This document shows, one piece after another, positions 5,858-5,912 of a stretch of DNA of 5,912 nt. Source of the stretch: an uncultured Planctomycetaceae bacterium (GTDB lineage: Bacteria; Planctomycetota; Planctomycetia; Pirellulales; UBA1268); contig CALAZQ010000076.1 of assembly GCA_937926325.1 (NCBI GenBank), positions 1 through 5,912 of the forward strand, written 5' to 3'. Position 1 is the stretch's first letter, and the number at the start of each line of letters is the position of its first letter. A program made the translations under genes and the position numbers. The notes below the pieces were generated by a model that ran no database searches, had not been told where the DNA came from, and worked only from the letters and a program-made list of their open reading frames with translations.

Positions 5858-5912
5858 ATGCTTCCCTGGCTTGCCCTTGCCGTTGCCATCGTGGCCGAGG
5901 TGGTCGGCACCA
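5858..5912 (+). CDS. Small multidrug resistance (SMR/EmrE-SugE type) transporter, N-terminal fragment cut by window edge
   Basis: Only 18 codons are present: MLPWLALAVAIVAEVVGT. They align without gaps to the start of SMR proteins (EmrE begins MNPYIYLGGAILAEVIGT), with the essential proton/substrate-coupling glutamate at position 14 in both. The family is ~105-110 residues with four helices and works as an antiparallel dimer in the inner membrane, exchanging protons for cations such as quaternary ammonium compounds or guanidinium. AAGG at 5846-5849 sits 8 bases before the ATG. Whether it is of the EmrE, guanidinium-exporter (Gdx/SugE) or another subtype cannot be told from this fragment. It probably is not functionally tied to the catabolic cluster, though it follows the regulator on the same strand. 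Confidence 0.8.
   Translation, partial: MLPWLALAVAIVAEVVGT

Overview
The window is GC-rich and gene-dense. It looks like a planctomycete chromosome, probably of the Pirellulales type. The best evidence is the DUF1559 protein with a type IV prepilin-like N-terminus (FTLIELLVVIAIIG, LLPAVQAAREAARR, CPSD, and a C-terminal HPGG/ADGS block), followed by a small lipoprotein carrying the VSGSVTYDGKPIPAG-type domain. Both are hallmarks of that phylum. There are no RNA genes, insertion sequences, CRISPR arrays or long repeats. No gene-free stretch exceeds about 170 bases.

Minus strand, positions 4833 down to 1, holds five genes in one direction, probably one transcription unit: (1) a DUF1559 pseudopilin-like protein; (2) a small lipoprotein overlapping it by 4 bases (ATGA); (3) after 147 bases, a class I pyruvate-type aldolase of the DapA/NanA superfamily with a GTG start and a strong Shine-Dalgarno; (4) after 60 bases, an exported Asp-box beta-propeller protein of the sialidase-like superfamily; (5) after 13 bases, a bile acid:sodium symporter family (BASS) transporter that runs off the left edge and lacks only its extreme C-terminus.

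Plus strand, from 5002, carries a divergent regulator with an unusual architecture. An FCD ligand-binding domain, normally C-terminal to a GntR winged helix, sits at the N-terminus and is followed by a C-terminal AraC-type double HTH. After 88 bases the first 18 codons of a small multidrug resistance (SMR/EmrE-like) transporter begin and are cut by the right edge.

Inferred role: the cluster looks like an inducible carbohydrate-acid catabolic locus. The exported sialidase-like propeller would release or recognise a sugar, the BASS protein would carry an organic (perhaps 2-oxo) acid across the inner membrane, and the aldolase would split a 2-keto-3-deoxy acid to pyruvate plus an aldehyde. The FCD-AraC regulator would sense an acidic metabolite and act on the 168-base divergent intergenic region. 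Sialic acid is one possible substrate, but the aldolase and propeller residues visible here do not prove it. No NanK, NanE, NagA or NagB homologue lies in the window.
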